Source: JAUREX01 sp044356825 (GTDB lineage Bacteria; Pseudomonadota; Alphaproteobacteria; Rhodobacterales; Rhodobacteraceae). From it: a DNA stretch of 41,162 bases. Under the pieces are notes generated by a model. That model did no database searches and was not told where the DNA came from. It was given only the letters and a program-made list of their open reading frames with translations. The stretch is taken from assembly GCA_044356825.1 (NCBI GenBank), contig JBIKVM010000005.1, positions 1 to 41,162 on the forward strand, in the 5' to 3' direction. A program made the position numbers and the translations under genes. Shown piece by piece: positions 15,524-23,773 of this stretch. Numbering within the stretch: the first letter of the stretch is position 1; every line of letters starts with the position of its first letter.

Positions 15524-16389
15524 GCGATGCTCCGGATGTTCAATGTCTGCGCGATGTTGGCGCCCGGCTCGACGGCGAAGCCCAGCATGTCGGCGGGGCC
15601 GGTGATCAGGGTCAGGATGCCCGGGCCGTGGCCGGTCATGACGCTGTCCCCGTGGATGCACAGGCAGATCGCGACCCAGCCCTCGCGATAGCTGCGGCCG
15701 AAGCGGTGATCGACGTTGCGGATGGCGATCAGATCACCCAGCCGCATCCGGTCGATGCCCGCCTCGGCCATCAGTTCCCGGTCGCCCGACATCAGATCCT
15801 GATCGACGTATTCCGCGTTGAGTTCGGCGCCCGACCCCATGATCCGGGCAGGAAGCTCCATCGCCACCGGACAGATGATCTGCCCGTTCTCCACCCGCAG
15901 CCCGTAGGCCCGAGCGAGCGCGGGCGAGGTCTTCTTGAACTCCAGTTCCGGATGGTCGGTCAGGCGGAGCCCGCGTCCGCGAGCGCGGATCTGGACGGTA
16001 TCCCCGATCGTGAGATCCTCGAGAACCTCGGGCGCGAAATCGACCAGAAGGCGCGCATGCTCGCCCGTGACGATGCCGCGAGCACCCCGGGCGAGCCCCG
16101 TCACCACCTCGGCCTCGTTGCCGATGCAGGTCAGGTAGTGCAGCGCCATGTCGGATTTCTCGTCGGAATGGGCGATGCTGACACCTGGTTCCACATGGTC
16201 GCCTGCCCAGCCGAAGGCGCGATCACCGACGCGGGCATTGTAAGCGATACCCGACATGCCCGGCAGGATGGCTGCGCGTCCGTCGGGCCAGTGAAGATAT
16301 CCGTTCGGGCGCATCGTCGGCTGGCTGACCTGTCCGGTCACGGCCATTTCCACGAGGTCGTCGAAGTTCCAGCGCAGGCTTTCGGTCAT
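15520..16389 (-). CDS. DUF4438-type protein (first of tandem pair, first gene of leftward operon)
   Basis: A 289-residue cytoplasmic protein. Conserved blocks are GIAYNARVGDRAFGWAGD, HVEPGVSIAHSD, CIGNEAEVVTG, GIVTGEHARLLVDF, and PARIMGSGAELN. The His/Glu pair in GDHVEPGVS and the Gly-rich MTGHGPGI segment could belong to a ligand or metal site, but no reaction is known. It is the promoter-proximal gene of the 10-gene leftward operon, starting 161 bp from the divergent M32 gene. The two DUF4438 proteins probably form a hetero-oligomer or act on successive intermediates; this is inference. Confidence 0.8.
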   Translation of the reverse strand: MTESLRWNFDDLVEMAVTGQVSQPTMRPNGYLHWPDGRAAILPGMSGIAYNARVGDRAFGWAGDHVEPGVSIAHSDEKSDMALHYLTCIGNEAEVVTGLARGARGIVTGEHARLLVDFAPEVLEDLTIGDTVQIRARGRGLRLTDHPELEFKKTSPALARAYGLRVENGQIICPVAMELPARIMGSGAELNAEYVDQDLMSGDRELMAEAGIDRMRLGDLIAIRNVDHRFGRSYREGWVAICLCIHGDSVMTGHGPGILTLITGPADMLGFAVEPGANIAQTLNIRSIA

Positions 16390-16432
16390 GCCTCTCTCCG
16401 GTCGTGGCCGCGGTCAGGTCGGGAATGTTCCC

Positions 16433-16462
16433 TTGACAACCCCGGACGACTCAAACGATAGT
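16433..16462 (+). promoter_or_regulatory. Candidate rightward promoter for the M32-first operon
   Basis: TTGACA (perfect -35), 18 bases, then GATAGT (4 of 6 to TATAAT). The operator palindrome begins 5 bases after the -10 box, so a bound repressor would cover the transcription start. Inference from consensus match. Confidence 0.5.
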
Positions 16463-16483
16463 GCTTTTGTCGATTGTCGACAA
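16455..16483 (-). promoter_or_regulatory. Candidate leftward promoter for the DUF4438-first operon
   Basis: On the minus strand TTGTCG, a 17-base spacer and TATCGT form a weak sigma70-like pair (4 of 6 at each box). The -35 box is the right half of the inner operator palindrome. The start of transcription would lie about 60 bases before the DUF4438 start codon. It is a prediction from spacing only. Confidence 0.4.
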
Positions 16484-16490
16484 CTGACAA
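16467..16490. promoter_or_regulatory. 24-bp palindromic GntR/FCD-type operator
   Basis: The inner 10 bases TTGTCGACAA are a perfect palindrome of the TTGT-N2-ACAA type used by FadR/FCD-subfamily GntR regulators. Outer arms TTGTC and GACAA are placed symmetrically around the same centre, so 10 of 12 base pairs of the whole 24-bp site are symmetric. It sits between the divergent operons, overlapping the leftward -35 box and the expected rightward start site. The GntR/FCD gene at 23057-23773 lies in the rightward operon and is the obvious binder, which would make the circuit autoregulated. Confidence 0.7.
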
Positions 16491-16550
16491 TTTCATCGCC
16501 CGGCGCGATCGGAAAGCTAGGCGGCGGCGGAAGGGACGGAAGCGGGATCA

Positions 16551-18071
16551 ATGGGCTACGCGGCGCTGTTGGAAAGGATGGGGCAGGTCAACGACTTGCT
16601 GAATGCCAAGTCGGTGCTTGCGTGGGATGCCCGCGTCATGATGCCCCCCGGCGGCGCAGAGACGCGGGCCAAGCAACTCGCGACGCTCTCGGTGCTGGCG
16701 CGGGACCACCTCGTGGCGTCCGAATCCCGTCGTGCGCTGGACGCGGCCGATGCCGAGGTTGCGCATCTGCCAGCCGAGAGTGTGGAGCGGGTCATCTGCG
16801 CACAGGTGCGCGAGGCGATCGACTATCATCTGCGCATCCCGGCCGATCTCGTCCGGCGGCGCGCGGAAACGGGTTCGATCGGACAGGACATCTGGGCCCG
16901 TGCCCGCGAGGCGGGCGATTTCGGATCCTTCGCCCCGGTCCTGACTGAAACCGTCGCGCTGAACCGCGAGATGGCCGAATGCATCGGCTACGAGGCGCAC
17001 CCCTACGACGCACTCATGTATCGGTTCGAGCCGGGCGAGACCGTTGCAACGTTGCGCCCGCTGTTCGCGCGCCTGCGGGCCGGGATGCTGCCGCTGCTGC
17101 GCGCCATCGCCCAAAAGGACGGCCCGCGGATCGATTTCCTCCAGCGCCCCTTCCCGAAGCAGGCGCAACTCGACTTCGGGCTGAGGATGGCCACGAAGCT
17201 TGGCTACGACCTCGATCGGGGGCGCCTCGACACCACGGTCCACCCCTTCGAGGTGTCCTTCACCCGCAATGATGTCCGCATCACCTCGCGTGTGAACGAG
17301 CGATGGATGCCCATGTGCCTGTTCGGTTGCCTGCACGAGGCCGGTCATGGCCTCTATGAACAGTACGCCGATCCTGACTTTGTGCGCACGCCGCTCGCGA
17401 CGGATCTGGTCGGCCTCTATGCCGTCTCGGGCGTCAGCTTCGGCGCGCATGAGAGCCAGTCGCGGCTGTTCGAGAACCACGTCGGGCGGTCGCGCGAGTT
17501 CTGGGAGCTGAACTTTCCCGAGGCGCGCGCAGCATTTCCCGAACAGTTGGCCGACATCGACGCAGAGATGTTTTGGCGTGCCGTCAACCGCGTCGCGCCA
17601 GGCTTCATCCGTGTCGAGGCCGATGAGCTGACCTATGATTTCCATATCATGCTGCGCGTCGACATCGAGGCCGCGCTGATCGACGGATCGCTTGCTGTCG
17701 CCGATCTGCCCGAGGCGTGGAACGCCAAGATCAAGGAGTATCTGGGTCTCGATGTGCCGAATGACCGGGTGGGCGTCTTGCAGGACGTGCACTGGTCATC
17801 GGGCCAGATCGGCACCTTCTGCAACTATACCATAGGGAATGTCATGGCCGGGCAACTGTTCGAGGTCGCCCAGAAGGACGCCGCCGTGGCTGAAGGGATG
17901 GCCCGCGCCGACTACGCGCCCTTGCGGGGATGGATGACCGAACATGTCCATCGCCACGGCCGCAGGTATTCCCGCGACGAGCTGCTCGTGCGTGCAACCG
18001 GCCGGACGCTCGATCCGGAACCCTACATCGAGCATCTGACGGCGAAATACTCCGAAATCTATGGGATCTGA
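16551..18071 (+). CDS. M32 metallocarboxypeptidase
   Basis: A 506-residue enzyme of peptidase family M32 (carboxypeptidase Taq type), which removes C-terminal residues from peptides in the cytoplasm. The zinc motif HEAGH is at 262-266. Other family marks are LAWDARVMMPPGG near the start, TVHPF, FTRNDVRITSRV, the FGAHESQSR segment and GFIRVEADELTY. The length is normal for the family. It is the first gene of the rightward 18-gene run and follows the divergent promoter and operator. The ribosome site (GGAAGCGGG) is weak. Confidence 0.92.
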   Translation: MGYAALLERMGQVNDLLNAKSVLAWDARVMMPPGGAETRAKQLATLSVLARDHLVASESRRALDAADAEVAHLPAESVERVICAQVREAIDYHLRIPADLVRRRAETGSIGQDIWARAREAGDFGSFAPVLTETVALNREMAECIGYEAHPYDALMYRFEPGETVATLRPLFARLRAGMLPLLRAIAQKDGPRIDFLQRPFPKQAQLDFGLRMATKLGYDLDRGRLDTTVHPFEVSFTRNDVRITSRVNERWMPMCLFGCLHEAGHGLYEQYADPDFVRTPLATDLVGLYAVSGVSFGAHESQSRLFENHVGRSREFWELNFPEARAAFPEQLADIDAEMFWRAVNRVAPGFIRVEADELTYDFHIMLRVDIEAALIDGSLAVADLPEAWNAKIKEYLGLDVPNDRVGVLQDVHWSSGQIGTFCNYTIGNVMAGQLFEVAQKDAAVAEGMARADYAPLRGWMTEHVHRHGRRYSRDELLVRATGRTLDPEPYIEHLTAKYSEIYGI

Positions 18072-18075
18072 GCGC

Positions 18076-19269
18076 ATGTCCGACATGACGAACCGCCTCG
18101 CCGAACGCGTGAAGCTCAAGGATGCGCACATCATCACGCGCATGGCCGACATCGCCGAGGGCCTGACGGATGTGATCCGGCTTGGCCGGGGCGATCCCGA
18201 CCTCGCGACCCCCGCCCATGTGATCGCAGCGGGCCAGAAGGCGCTGGCCGAGGGGGCCACCCACTATACCCACCCCCTCGGGATCCCGCCCCTGCGTCAG
18301 GCGATCGCCGACAACATCCGCGCCCATGGCGGGGCGGACTACGCGCCCGACAATATCGTCGTCACGCCCGGCGGGCAGCACGCGATGTTCGTGATCGCGC
18401 TCGGACTGCTCAACCCCGGCGACGAGATCCTCGTGCCCTGTCCGGGCTACAACCCCTATCATCAGGCGGCAGAACTCGCGGGCGCTACGGTCGTCAACAT
18501 CAAGACGACGATGGCCACCAATTTCTGCCTGACCGCCGAGATGGTGCGCGCCGCGATCACCGACCGCTCGAAGATCCTCGTGCTCATCAACCCCAACAAC
18601 CCCACCGGCACCGTCACGCCGCCCGGCGAGATCGCGCGCATCGCCGAGGTGGCGCGCGAGCACGACCTCGTCGTGATCTCGGACGAGATCTATGCCCGCC
18701 TGACCTATGGCAACCACACGGTCCAGCCGGTCGCCGCGCTCGAGGGCATGTTCGAGCGCACGATCACTCTGTCGGGGATGTCCAAGGCCTATGCTATGAC
18801 GGGCTGGCGCGTCGGATATTTCGCGGGGCCGCCGAGCCTCATTCCGGCGCTGGCGGAAATCAACCACGCCTTCGCGATCTCGACCGCGGCCGTTAGCCAG
18901 CACGCGGCGCTCGCGGCGCTGAGCGGCCCGCAGGACTGCGTCGAAGAGATGCGCGCGATCTATGACGAGCGGCGCCGCGCCCTGTGCGAGGGGCTGGCCT
19001 CGCTCGGGATTCCGCATGCCGAACCGCAGGGCGCGTTCTATGTCTATGCCGACGTCTCGGTCACGGGCATCCCGGCCAGCGCCTTCTGCGAGCGCCTCCT
19101 GGCCGAAGGTCGTGTGATGATCTATCCGGGCATCATCTATGGGGATCACACCGACGACTTCGTCCGCATGTCCCTGACCCAGCCCGTCCCGAAGATCCGC
19201 GAGGCGATCGGCCGCATGAAGGCCGTCGTCGAGGCGATCCGTTCAGAAACCGCCGCAGCACGAGGCTAA
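18076..19269 (+). CDS. PLP-dependent aminotransferase class I/II
   Basis: A 397-residue fold-type I aminotransferase. The PLP Lys237 lies in MSKAYAMTGWRVGY, Asp203 in ISDEIYAR and NNPTG at 174-178. The start is the ATG 4 bases after the M32 stop; an ATG five codons upstream overlaps that gene. It is a paralogue of the aminotransferase at 10000-11178, with the same motif spacing, so each divergent operon carries one copy. Two different amino donors or acceptors, or a heterodimer, are possible. Confidence 0.9.
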   Translation: MSDMTNRLAERVKLKDAHIITRMADIAEGLTDVIRLGRGDPDLATPAHVIAAGQKALAEGATHYTHPLGIPPLRQAIADNIRAHGGADYAPDNIVVTPGGQHAMFVIALGLLNPGDEILVPCPGYNPYHQAAELAGATVVNIKTTMATNFCLTAEMVRAAITDRSKILVLINPNNPTGTVTPPGEIARIAEVAREHDLVVISDEIYARLTYGNHTVQPVAALEGMFERTITLSGMSKAYAMTGWRVGYFAGPPSLIPALAEINHAFAISTAAVSQHAALAALSGPQDCVEEMRAIYDERRRALCEGLASLGIPHAEPQGAFYVYADVSVTGIPASAFCERLLAEGRVMIYPGIIYGDHTDDFVRMSLTQPVPKIREAIGRMKAVVEAIRSETAAARG

Positions 19270-19272
19270 TCC

Positions 19273-19752
19273 ATGAAGAGTGACAACCCCAACGTGATCG
19301 GCATCAAGCACATGGCGTTCGGCGTCAGGGACGCCGAAAAGGCGCTCGCGGCCTATGCGCGCTATCTGCACGTCCCGGCCGAGACGGAGATCACGATCTA
19401 TCCCAAGTCGAAGAACAAGGTCGCGCTCTTCAATCTGGGCGGCATCGAATACCAGCTCTGCGAATCGATGGACCCCGAGGGGCGGTTCGCCCGCTGGATC
19501 CGCGAGCGCGGCTCCGAGGGGCTGCACCACATCTGCTACGAGGTCACCGACATCGAGGCAGCCCTTGCCCATGCGCAGGCGCAGGGCGCGACGCTGCGCA
19601 TCTGCCAGGCCTGCCAGAAATACGGCGCCCATCCCCACCCCGAAGGTTGGGTCGCCTTCCTCGACGAGGAAGCGGGCGGGATCGAGATCGAGTTCATGCA
19701 GGTCTACACGCCTGAACAATTGAAAGAATACGAAGCCTTCAAGGGCATCTGA
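19273..19752 (+). CDS. VOC/glyoxalase-fold metalloprotein
   Basis: A 159-residue protein of the vicinal oxygen chelate fold with two beta-alpha-beta-beta-beta modules. Likely metal ligands are His13 in IKHMAF, Glu64 in YQLCE, His86 in LHHICYEV and Glu140 in IEIEFMQ. The pattern and length are close to methylmalonyl-CoA epimerase, but the operon has no CoA enzymes, so another epimerisation or isomerisation of a small acid is equally possible. It starts 3 bases after the aminotransferase stop. Confidence 0.8.
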   Translation: MKSDNPNVIGIKHMAFGVRDAEKALAAYARYLHVPAETEITIYPKSKNKVALFNLGGIEYQLCESMDPEGRFARWIRERGSEGLHHICYEVTDIEAALAHAQAQGATLRICQACQKYGAHPHPEGWVAFLDEEAGGIEIEFMQVYTPEQLKEYEAFKGI

Positions 19753-19768
19753 GGGAGGAAGACCGGAC

Positions 19769-20758
19769 ATGGCCGGCAAGACAGTGAGCGTGGGGACGGC
19801 AACCGCGGTGCCAGGAGAGGTCGTCCGCGGGGTCATCCCGGTGACGACTCTTGCCGGGGGGACGCCCCTGGAGATTCCGGTCGTGATCGTCAACGGCGTT
19901 GGCGATGGCCCCTGCTTTTGGGTCAATGGCGCGATCCATGGCGACGAGCCTGAGGGCCCGCTCGCCTGCCAGATCGCCCTGCGCGAGGTCGATCCGTCGC
20001 AGCTGTCAGGCACCCTCGTGATGGTGCCTGTGGTCAACGTCCCGGCGTTCGAGGCCGCCCAGCGCGGCAATCCGCTCGATACCTTCAGCTATGACATGAA
20101 CAGGATCTATCCAGGCCGGGCAGGCGGCTACCTATCCGAGCGCGTGGCCGCGGCCCATGCCGCCGCGATGGAGAAGGTCGCGGACTTCGAGATCTCGATC
20201 CATTCGGGCGGGGCGCATTCGTTTCTGGACAAGTCGATCTTTGTCGATGAGTCGCCCGAAAGCGTGGAACTCGCGACCGCGATGGGCCCCGGCTGGGGGT
20301 GCATCATGTCGAACTTCAACCCCTCGGGCAGCCCGATGGCGCATCTCAAGAAGATCGGCAAGGTCGGCATCACGGTCGAACTCGGGGGGCGTTCGGCGAC
20401 CTCGCCCGACGCCTTCGCGCGCATCGGCCGCGAACTCGCGAATTCGATCCTGAACATCTTGCGCCACTACAAGATGTATCCCGGTCAGGCGGAATACCCC
20501 TCGCCGCGCTACCGGGGCCAGCAGGAGGCGCTTCTCGCGCCGGCATCGGGGATCTACATCCCCGAACCCGGCGTGAGATTCCTGACCATGATGCCCAAGG
20601 GCACGCGGATTGCCCGCATCGTCAGCATCTTCGGCGATACGCTCGGCGAAATCGTGGCACCGGCGGACGGGATGTTCTTCGGCCTGCGCGCGCTGCCAAA
20701 CGTCACGACGGGCGACTGGTGCTGCTTCTTCTGCAAGGTCGAAGGGACGCGTGGCTGA
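19769..20758 (+). CDS. Succinylglutamate desuccinylase/aspartoacylase-family hydrolase
   Basis: A 329-residue zinc hydrolase of the AstE/AspA group, which removes acyl groups from N-acyl amino acids. The metal site is His57 and Glu60 in AIHGDEPEG and His145 in SIHSGG. MNRIYPG around residue 112 gives the substrate-binding Arg, and TVELGG later holds the likely catalytic Glu. GGGAGGAAG lies before the ATG, a strong ribosome site. No signal peptide. It would deacylate an N-acylated amino acid released from the imported compound; the acyl group is not known. Confidence 0.85.
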   Translation: MAGKTVSVGTATAVPGEVVRGVIPVTTLAGGTPLEIPVVIVNGVGDGPCFWVNGAIHGDEPEGPLACQIALREVDPSQLSGTLVMVPVVNVPAFEAAQRGNPLDTFSYDMNRIYPGRAGGYLSERVAAAHAAAMEKVADFEISIHSGGAHSFLDKSIFVDESPESVELATAMGPGWGCIMSNFNPSGSPMAHLKKIGKVGITVELGGRSATSPDAFARIGRELANSILNILRHYKMYPGQAEYPSPRYRGQQEALLAPASGIYIPEPGVRFLTMMPKGTRIARIVSIFGDTLGEIVAPADGMFFGLRALPNVTTGDWCCFFCKVEGTRG

Positions 20759-21680
20759 CGTGACGGATCATGTGCGCGACCTTGCGGGCTATGGCGCCGC
20801 TCCACCAGACATCAGCTGGCCGAACGGCGGTCGGGTGGCCGTCAACTTCGTGCTGAACTATGAGGAAGGGGCAGAATACTCGATCGGCGATGGCGACGGC
20901 CGGTCCGATACCACGCTGACCGAGGTCGCGCAGGCCCGCGTGCCCGTGGGGCAGCGCGATCTCGCCGCAGAGAGCATGTTCGAATACGGTAGCCGGGTCG
21001 GATTCTGGCGCCTTTTCCGGCTGTTTCGCGACCGCGGCCTGCCGCTCACGGTCTTTGCGGCGGCTCAGGCGCTCGAGCGCAACCCCGATGCGGTGGCAGC
21101 CCTGCGCGCGACCGACTGGGATCTTGTCTGCCACGGGCTGCGCTGGGTCGAGCACTACCTTCTCGACGAGGCGACCGAACGCGACCAGATCGCGCGCGGA
21201 CATGCGCTGCTTCTGCATCTGATGGGGCGCCCGCCCGAGGGGTTCTATTGCCGCTACGGGCCCTCGACCGCCACCCGGCGGCTCGTCGTCGAGCATGGCG
21301 GGTTCGCCTATGACAGCGATGCCTACAACGACGACCTTCCCTATTGGACCGAGGTTGTCGGCAAGGCGCATCTCGTGGTGCCCTATTCGCTCGTCACCAA
21401 CGACGCGAAGCTGGTCGGCGGACCGCTGGTAACCGGGCGGGCCTTCGGCGAATTCCTCATCGACAGCTTCGAGGGCTTTGCCGCTGAGGCGGCGTTGCAC
21501 CCCCGGATCATGTCCGTCGGGATGCATCCGCGCGTGCTGGGGCATCCCGGGCGCATCGTGGGCCTCCAGCGGTTCATGGACCACATTGCGGGCAATCCGC
21601 AGGCATGGGTCTGCAGGCGCGCTGACATCGCGGCGCACTGGCGCGCCAACGTGCCACCTCCGGTTCGGAAGGGTGCGTGA
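20751..21680 (+). CDS. Polysaccharide-deacetylase-fold hydrolase, PuuE allantoinase-like
   Basis: A 309-residue protein of the NodB/polysaccharide deacetylase fold. The start region WPNGGRVAVNFVLNYEEGAEYS and the CHGLRWVEH motif are the marks of PuuE-type allantoinases, which open allantoin without the carboxylated Lys of the classical enzyme. The start is a GTG with GAAGGGA upstream, 8 bp inside the preceding gene. It lacks a signal peptide, unlike secreted deacetylases. With the cyclic amidohydrolase at 7179-8582, the island has two unrelated allantoinase-type folds, so they may act on different rings. Confidence 0.8.
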   Translation: MADVTDHVRDLAGYGAAPPDISWPNGGRVAVNFVLNYEEGAEYSIGDGDGRSDTTLTEVAQARVPVGQRDLAAESMFEYGSRVGFWRLFRLFRDRGLPLTVFAAAQALERNPDAVAALRATDWDLVCHGLRWVEHYLLDEATERDQIARGHALLLHLMGRPPEGFYCRYGPSTATRRLVVEHGGFAYDSDAYNDDLPYWTEVVGKAHLVVPYSLVTNDAKLVGGPLVTGRAFGEFLIDSFEGFAAEAALHPRIMSVGMHPRVLGHPGRIVGLQRFMDHIAGNPQAWVCRRADIAAHWRANVPPPVRKGA

Positions 21681-22171
21681 TGCTGGTCGCGATCGCCCCC
21701 GATGCCAGCACCTTCGCCCCGTTCGGCGCACTGATCGAGCCGCCCTCGACCTCGGGTGACCGGCGAATGCTGAGCGATTGGATCACGCCGGTCCCGGGGC
21801 TCTCGCTGCAGTTCCACATCAACAGCGTCGCAGTCTCCGCCCTGCCAACCCGACTGGACCAGGTCGAGCGCCATCCGCATTCGGCGCAGGCCTTCGTGCC
21901 CATGGACGTGTCGCGCTATCTGGTGACGGTTGCGCCCAAGGATGCGGACGGCCAGCCCGATGCGGCGCGTGTGCTGTGCTTCCTGATGCCGGGCTCGATG
22001 GGCGTGATCTATCGCCGGGATGTCTGGCACGCCGGGATCACGGTGCTGGACCGGCCAGGAGCCTTTGCCGTGCTGATGTGGCGCGGTGCCGCCGATGACG
22101 ACGTGCTGGCGCAGATCACGCCGCGCCACATCACCCTGCCAGCCAAGAGCAGCCTCGGAACATTGTCATGA
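21680..22171 (+). CDS. Ureidoglycolate lyase (AllA)-like protein
   Basis: A 163-residue cupin-type protein. The ERHPHSAQAFVPM segment (63-75) and VIYRRDVWHAGI are the core motifs of ureidoglycolate lyase, which splits ureidoglycolate into glyoxylate and urea. The ATG overlaps the preceding stop (TGATG), and its own stop overlaps the DapA-like gene by 4 bp. Placed directly after a PuuE-like gene it recalls allantoin pathways, but allantoate hydrolysis and urate genes are absent here, so a ureido-compound other than allantoin may be the substrate. Confidence 0.8.
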   Translation: MLVAIAPDASTFAPFGALIEPPSTSGDRRMLSDWITPVPGLSLQFHINSVAVSALPTRLDQVERHPHSAQAFVPMDVSRYLVTVAPKDADGQPDAARVLCFLMPGSMGVIYRRDVWHAGITVLDRPGAFAVLMWRGAADDDVLAQITPRHITLPAKSSLGTLS

Positions 22172-23070
22172 CTCATGTGCCGCGCCTTTTCGTGCCTGCC
22201 ATTACCCCGTTCCGCGCGGATCTGACCGTGGACCTGCCGCGCCTCGTGGCCTTCGGCAGGTATCTGATCGCCGAGGGTGCCGATGGCCTTGCGCCCTTCG
22301 GCACGACGTCCGAGGCCGCATCACTCAGTGTCGACGAGCGCATGCGCGGGCTTGAAGCCCTCGCCTCCGGAGGCGTCACGCCAGAGCGCATGATCCCGGG
22401 GACGGGATGCGCCGCCCTTTCGGATACGATCCGCCTCACCTCGCACGCGCTCGCCCTTGGTACACTGGGCGTGCTCATGCTGCCGCCCTTCTACTACAAG
22501 CCCGTCAGCACCGAGGGGCTCTTTGCCTCCTACGCGCGGGTGATCGAGGCTGTCGGACCGGGCCTTCGGATCTATCTCTACCACATCCCGCAGATGACGG
22601 GCGTTCCCATCACCGCAGACCTCATCGCACGGCTCGATGAGGCGTTCCCCGGGGTGATCGCGGGGCTCAAGGACAGTTCAGGCAACTGGGACAACACGGC
22701 CGCACTGATCGCTGCTTTCCCGCATCTGGAATTCTATTCCGCCTCCGAGGCGCTCTTGCCGCGCAACGTCGCGGCAGGAGGCGCGGGCTGCATCAGTGCC
22801 ACGGCGAACGTGAACGCCGCAGGCATCGCCGCCCTGATCCGTGCGCTCGGGACCGACGCGCAGCCCGCGATCCTGGCGCAGGCCGAAGCCGCCAGAAGCG
22901 CGTTCGAGAAGTTGCCGCTGATCCCCGCCGTGAAGGCCGTCGTGGCCTTGCAGATGGACGATCCCGGTTTCGCCCATGTGCGACCGCCCCTGGTCGCACC
23001 AAGTTCCACACAGGATGCGGCCATCAGGGAGGCGGCCGCCATTTGCAACGGAGACCATGCCCTTGTCTGA
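22168..23070 (+). CDS. DapA/N-acetylneuraminate-lyase-family aldolase
   Basis: A 300-residue TIM-barrel class I aldolase/lyase of the dihydrodipicolinate synthase family. Schiff-base Lys168 lies in AGLKDSSG and Tyr138 in IYLYHIP; the GTTSEAASLS loop is at about 45-54. Such enzymes make or break C-C bonds of 2-oxo acids such as pyruvate. The operon has no other lysine biosynthesis gene, so a catabolic aldolase or dehydratase is more likely than DapA itself. Coupled by 4 bp to the AllA-like gene; its end overlaps the GntR gene by 14 bp. Confidence 0.87.
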   Translation: MTHVPRLFVPAITPFRADLTVDLPRLVAFGRYLIAEGADGLAPFGTTSEAASLSVDERMRGLEALASGGVTPERMIPGTGCAALSDTIRLTSHALALGTLGVLMLPPFYYKPVSTEGLFASYARVIEAVGPGLRIYLYHIPQMTGVPITADLIARLDEAFPGVIAGLKDSSGNWDNTAALIAAFPHLEFYSASEALLPRNVAAGGAGCISATANVNAAGIAALIRALGTDAQPAILAQAEAARSAFEKLPLIPAVKAVVALQMDDPGFAHVRPPLVAPSSTQDAAIREAAAICNGDHALV

Positions 23071-23773
23071 ACATCTTGTCGAAGAGATTACCCAAGATAC
23101 CGCCATGGCCGATCAGGGCCTCGCGCCAATCGAGCAGATTCCCTTGCGCCTTCAGATCGCCGATCGGATCCGCAAGGCCATCGTCAGCGGCAAGCTGCGC
23201 CCCGGCACCGTCATCGTCGAAACCGCGCTGGCCGAGCAGATGAACGTCAGCCGCGCCCCCATCCGCGAGGCGATTCAAATCCTCGAGGCGGACGGTCTGG
23301 TCGAGACCGCGGCCTATAAGGGCAAGCGTGTGAAGCCCCTCACGGCGCGCGAGGTCACCGAAACCTATGAGATGCGCCAAGTCTACGAGGTGGTGGCCGT
23401 GCGTCGCATCATCGAGAAGGGTGCGGACGTAGCCGCGCTGTGGCAACCCTGCCACCAGATGGCAGCTGCGGCAGCCGTCGAAGACCGCGACGGTCTGGTG
23501 GCGGCGGATGAACGATTCCACCGGCTGCTGATCCGGCTTGCTGATCACGACCTCCTGCTTGCGTCGTGGAACAGCATCTATCTGCGCGTCCACCAGATCA
23601 TGGCCTTGCGCAACGATCGCCGGGTACCACTGGCGGACATCGCCGCGAACCACCCGCCGATCGTGAATGCGCTCGTGGCGCGCGATCTCGACCTCGCGGT
23701 GGCGCTGATTTCCGACCACACCCGCTCGCTCGGTGATTTCGATCCCGAGAGCATCGCGCAGGTGCCTGCGTGA
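23057..23773 (+). CDS. GntR-family transcriptional regulator, FCD subfamily
   Basis: A 238-residue regulator. The N-terminal winged helix-turn-helix (about 30-95) contains RIRKAIVSGKLRPG and ALAEQMNVSRAPIREAIQILEADGLV, classic for GntR. The C-terminal FCD domain (about 100-230) is helical, with DERFHRLL, HPPIV and SDHTRS giving candidate metal or ligand residues. FCD regulators usually bind TTGT-type palindromes and release DNA when they bind an organic acid. Matching sites lie at 16467-16490 and 39244-39260. It overlaps both neighbours, so it is expressed with the operon. An in-frame ATG 16 codons in is an alternative start. Confidence 0.92.
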   Translation: MPLSEHLVEEITQDTAMADQGLAPIEQIPLRLQIADRIRKAIVSGKLRPGTVIVETALAEQMNVSRAPIREAIQILEADGLVETAAYKGKRVKPLTAREVTETYEMRQVYEVVAVRRIIEKGADVAALWQPCHQMAAAAAVEDRDGLVAADERFHRLLIRLADHDLLLASWNSIYLRVHQIMALRNDRRVPLADIAANHPPIVNALVARDLDLAVALISDHTRSLGDFDPESIAQVPA

